This document shows positions 61,960-64,000 of a DNA stretch of 64,000 nt, in pieces. The stretch's first letter is position 1. Every line of letters begins with the position of its first letter. Source of the stretch: Phormidesmis priestleyi ULC007. GTDB lineage: Bacteria; Cyanobacteriota; Cyanobacteriia; Leptolyngbyales; Leptolyngbyaceae. The stretch spans positions 40,253 through 104,252 of the forward strand of contig NZ_MPPI01000011.1 of assembly GCF_001895925.1 (NCBI RefSeq). The letters are read 5' to 3'. The translations under genes and the position numbers were made by a program. The notes beneath the pieces are model-generated. The model saw nothing but the letters and a program-made list of their open reading frames with translations, did no database searches and was not told where the DNA came from.

Positions 61960-64000
61960 TTACGGAAGCCTGCACGGTACATCTAGATAAGGATTGACTG
62001 AAAACGTTAAGACCGTCTCATCGATACCTTTGAGTTCTAGAGGGCTGACTTTGGTAATTGCGCTTTCGTCGAGATAGTCGGCGACCGCAGCAGACACGAG
62101 AATGCAGTTTGGCTCGGCGGCTTCTTGGATGCGAGAAGCAATATTCACACTGGGGCCGATCGCCGTATAGTCGGCTCGTTCTTCGCCGCCAAACATGCCG
62201 ACGACTGCCGTACCTTGATGGATGCCGCAGCGAAACTGCACTCGACTAATGCCTTGAGCCTGCCAGCGATCGTTGAGTTCATCTAGCGAGCGATACATCT
62301 GACGGGCTGCGGCGATCGCACGTCTGACTTGCTCGTTGGGAGTCAGTTCTTCGGGTGCGCCAAAGATTGCCAAAATCGCATCGCCCATAAATTTATCAAC
62401 GGTGCCGCCATTCTCAAACACGGCACGGGTCATGCTGGCGAGATATTCGTTAAGCAACTCAGCAACACGACGCGATCGTAAGGTGTTAGAAAGTTGAGTG
62501 AAGCCAACAATATCGCTGAATAAAACCGTGATCATCCGAGGTTCTGGGCGTAGATCTAGCAGGAGTTCACCCTTGGCGGCTCGTTGCACCAAAGCGGGAG
62601 GCAAAAATCGCTTCAGCACCGACTCGGTTAAATAAGTGTTGAGTTGCGCCACTCGCTGCTCGTTGGCTTTGAGCGCCAGCAGATTCCGAACTTCTGCCAA
62701 AAGCTCCCGATCGTTAAATGGCTTTGATAAGTAGGCATCTGCGCCCAGCTCCGCCCCTTCGATGCGGGTGTCTTCATCGGCTTTGGCAGTCAACAACACG
62801 ATCGGAGTGCCTTTGAGAGCGTCGTCTTGGCGAATCATTCGGATCAGGTCGAGTCCTGAGACGATCGGCATCATCAAATCAGTCACAATCAGATGAGGAC
62901 GACGAGTTTGCGCCTCTTGGAATCCTTCAGCACCGTTGCGGGCAGTCCAGACTTGATAGCCCTGTTTTCGCAAAATGCCTGAGACATACGATCGCAGGTC
63001 GGGGTTATCATCTACAACGAGAATCTGAGATGCGTCAGACGCTTGAATTTTGAATTTTGAATTTTGAATCGAGTCTTCTAATTCAGAATTCAACAGTGAG
63101 GATTCAGAATTGTTCTGAAGTTCTATCTCTAGATCGGCTAACTCTACTGCCGCGCGGCTCGATTGCAGTTCTGCCTGATCTTCAGTCACGTGTTCTGGCG
63201 CTAGATGGGCGCTACCAGTTTGCAGCCAGATGCTAAACGTCGTGCCTGCTCCGTAAACAGATTCGACGGTGATCTGTCCTTTGTGCAGTTCGACGAGTTC
63301 TTTGACGAGGGCAAGTCCTAACCCGGTGCCTTCATAGCTGCGATTAGCAGAGCCTTCTGCTTGTCTAAACCGCTCAAATAAGTAGGGAATTTGATCGGGA
63401 AGAATGCCGATCCCCGTATCAATCACTTGCAGCAGACAATGTTCACCTTCTGACCGCGCCACGATCGTGATTTGCTTACCTGCTGGCGTAAACTTCATCG
63501 CGTTAGACAACAGGTTATAGAGAACTTTGTCAAATTTCTCCAAATCCAGATAAGTCGAGGGACACGGACTCAGTTGAGTCAGCAAAGTCAGCCCCTTTTT
63601 CTCGCAGTAGGGACGGAACGAATCGACTACCTGGCTAACAACTGCTTCGAGGTCACACGGGCGGAAACTGGGCTGCATACGTCCAGCATCGAGCCGTTGC
63701 AGGTCGAGAAGCTGATTGACCAACCGCAGCAACCGCCGAGAATTTCGCAGCGCGATCGCGGCTTCGTCGTAGGTCAGCCCCTCTTGTTGAGCCGTTGCCG
63801 ACTCTAACGGGCCCACCATCAGCGTTAAAGGTGTTCTAAACTCGTGGGAGATATTTTGGAAAAACTCAGTCTTTTGGCGATCGAGTTCAAGCAATTGTTC
63901 GGCTTGTTGACGAGTTTTTTGATAGAGACGAGATTGTTGAACGGCGATCGCTGCCTGTGCTGCCACCGACTGCGCGAGTTGAATCTCCGAAGTTTTCCAG
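61960..64000 (-). CDS. Hybrid sensor kinase / receiver / class III adenylate cyclase, 5' end outside window
   Basis: About 680 residues are visible; the frame runs off the window, and the first residues (TSEIQLAQSVAAQAAIAV) are the end of a GAF domain. Then: DHp with FFQNISHEFRTPLTLMVGPL, ATPase (GTGLGLALVKELVELHKGQI), a linker, a receiver domain (VVDDNPDL; phospho-Asp in LIVTDLMMP; Lys in YLSKPF) and a class III cyclase. The cyclase has metal-binding Asp in VLFSDIVGFT and GDAILAIFG, purine-selecting Lys (VDKFMGD) and Asp (ADYTAIG), which predict ATP over GTP. Similar layouts occur in cyanobacterial CyaC-type proteins. Confidence 0.88.
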   Translation of the reverse strand, partial: WKTSEIQLAQSVAAQAAIAVQQSRLYQKTRQQAEQLLELDRQKTEFFQNISHEFRTPLTLMVGPLESATAQQEGLTYDEAAIALRNSRRLLRLVNQLLDLQRLDAGRMQPSFRPCDLEAVVSQVVDSFRPYCEKKGLTLLTQLSPCPSTYLDLEKFDKVLYNLLSNAMKFTPAGKQITIVARSEGEHCLLQVIDTGIGILPDQIPYLFERFRQAEGSANRSYEGTGLGLALVKELVELHKGQITVESVYGAGTTFSIWLQTGSAHLAPEHVTEDQAELQSSRAAVELADLEIELQNNSESSLLNSELEDSIQNSKFKIQASDASQILVVDDNPDLRSYVSGILRKQGYQVWTARNGAEGFQEAQTRRPHLIVTDLMMPIVSGLDLIRMIRQDDALKGTPIVLLTAKADEDTRIEGAELGADAYLSKPFNDRELLAEVRNLLALKANEQRVAQLNTYLTESVLKRFLPPALVQRAAKGELLLDLRPEPRMITVLFSDIVGFTQLSNTLRSRRVAELLNEYLASMTRAVFENGGTVDKFMGDAILAIFGAPEELTPNEQVRRAIAAARQMYRSLDELNDRWQAQGISRVQFRCGIHQGTAVVGMFGGEERADYTAIGPSVNIASRIQEAAEPNCILVSAAVADYLDESAITKVSPLELKGIDETVLTFSVNPYLDVPCRLP
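63045..63069. repeat. Heptanucleotide tandem repeat (GAATTTT)3.6 inside the hybrid kinase gene
   Basis: Three perfect GAATTTT units and a partial fourth. On the coding strand they encode QNSKFKIQ in the linker between ATPase and receiver. Heptamer arrays of this kind occur between genes in cyanobacteria; here one is in frame within a coding region. Confidence 0.85.

Noticed and set aside
1-64000. CRISPR array, prophage or large biosynthetic cluster
   Set aside because: No regularly spaced repeats, cas genes, phage structural genes or NRPS/PKS modules are present.

Overview
The window is chromosomal DNA of a cyanobacterium. Diagnostic genes are psaE (photosystem I), ndhO (NDH-1), gun4 (chlorophyll synthesis), an ictB homologue, cruF/cruG (myxol-type carotenoids), a Hik2-like sensor kinase and several cyanobacteria-only small families. 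The HIP1 octamer GCGATCGC recurs (for example at 153-160 and 620-627). A filamentous, Leptolyngbya-like freshwater or soil organism fits the gene mix, but that is inference. No rRNA, CRISPR array, prophage or intact insertion sequence is visible. One tRNA (Gly, anticodon TCC) is present. The first and last genes are cut by the window edges.

Layout. 0-6.2 kb: DUF58 and DUF309 proteins, then an LPS-export set (LptA-like, LptB, LptF/G-like permease) and two cyanobacterial hypotheticals. 6.4-11.3 kb: pgk, a universal stress protein, an RbgA-type ribosome-assembly GTPase and ispG. 11.5-16.6 kb: a minus-strand series (response regulator, heptose-phosphate adenylyltransferase, gun4, degenerate histidine kinase, ictB). 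17-25.9 kb: icd, ndhO, a coiled-coil membrane protein, an RRM protein, an M48-like membrane protein lacking a key His, prfC and DUF4870. 26.2-31.8 kb: a secreted-type FG-GAP/leishmanolysin-like protein, an MBOAT acyltransferase, a cupin and an isochorismatase-like hydrolase.

31.8-35.4 kb is the accessory island. It holds an AT-rich coiled-coil membrane protein, two consecutive PIN-toxin/antitoxin modules and a Uma2 nuclease. Partial copies of the 3' ends of both flanking genes (the isochorismatase-like gene and the Uma2 gene) lie inside it, a footprint of past duplication or insertion.

35.4-48.9 kb: mutM, a C-terminally extended psaE, cruG-cruF, a YcgR/YcgQ-type permease pair, wecB, a GT2 glycosyltransferase, a 2OG-Fe(II) oxygenase and an esterase/DUF2156 operon. 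48.9-50.7 kb is a gene-poor stretch with one possible 44-residue membrane peptide and a strong orphan terminator. 50.7-64 kb: PadR regulator, CCB1-like protein, DUF3155, Hik2-like kinase, SLH-domain protein, MGME1-like nuclease, mtnA, a second Uma2 nuclease, dxs, tRNA-Gly, a TonB-like protein and a kinase-receiver-cyclase hybrid.

The most distinctive non-coding signal is a dispersed 130-173 bp MITE-like element in four copies (6319, 11296, 18684, 56416). Its ends are inverted repeats and two copies have perfect 5-bp direct flanks. Every copy sits within 30 bp downstream of a stop codon. Much of the window is metabolic and envelope housekeeping: ispG and dxs feed isoprenoids that cruF/cruG use for carotenoids; lptB/lptFG and possibly rfaE2, wecB and the GT2 serve the envelope; psaE, ndhO, gun4 and the Hik2-like kinase serve photosynthesis. 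I found no convincing wholly new multi-gene system. The island at 31.8-35.4 kb and the MITE family are the best leads.
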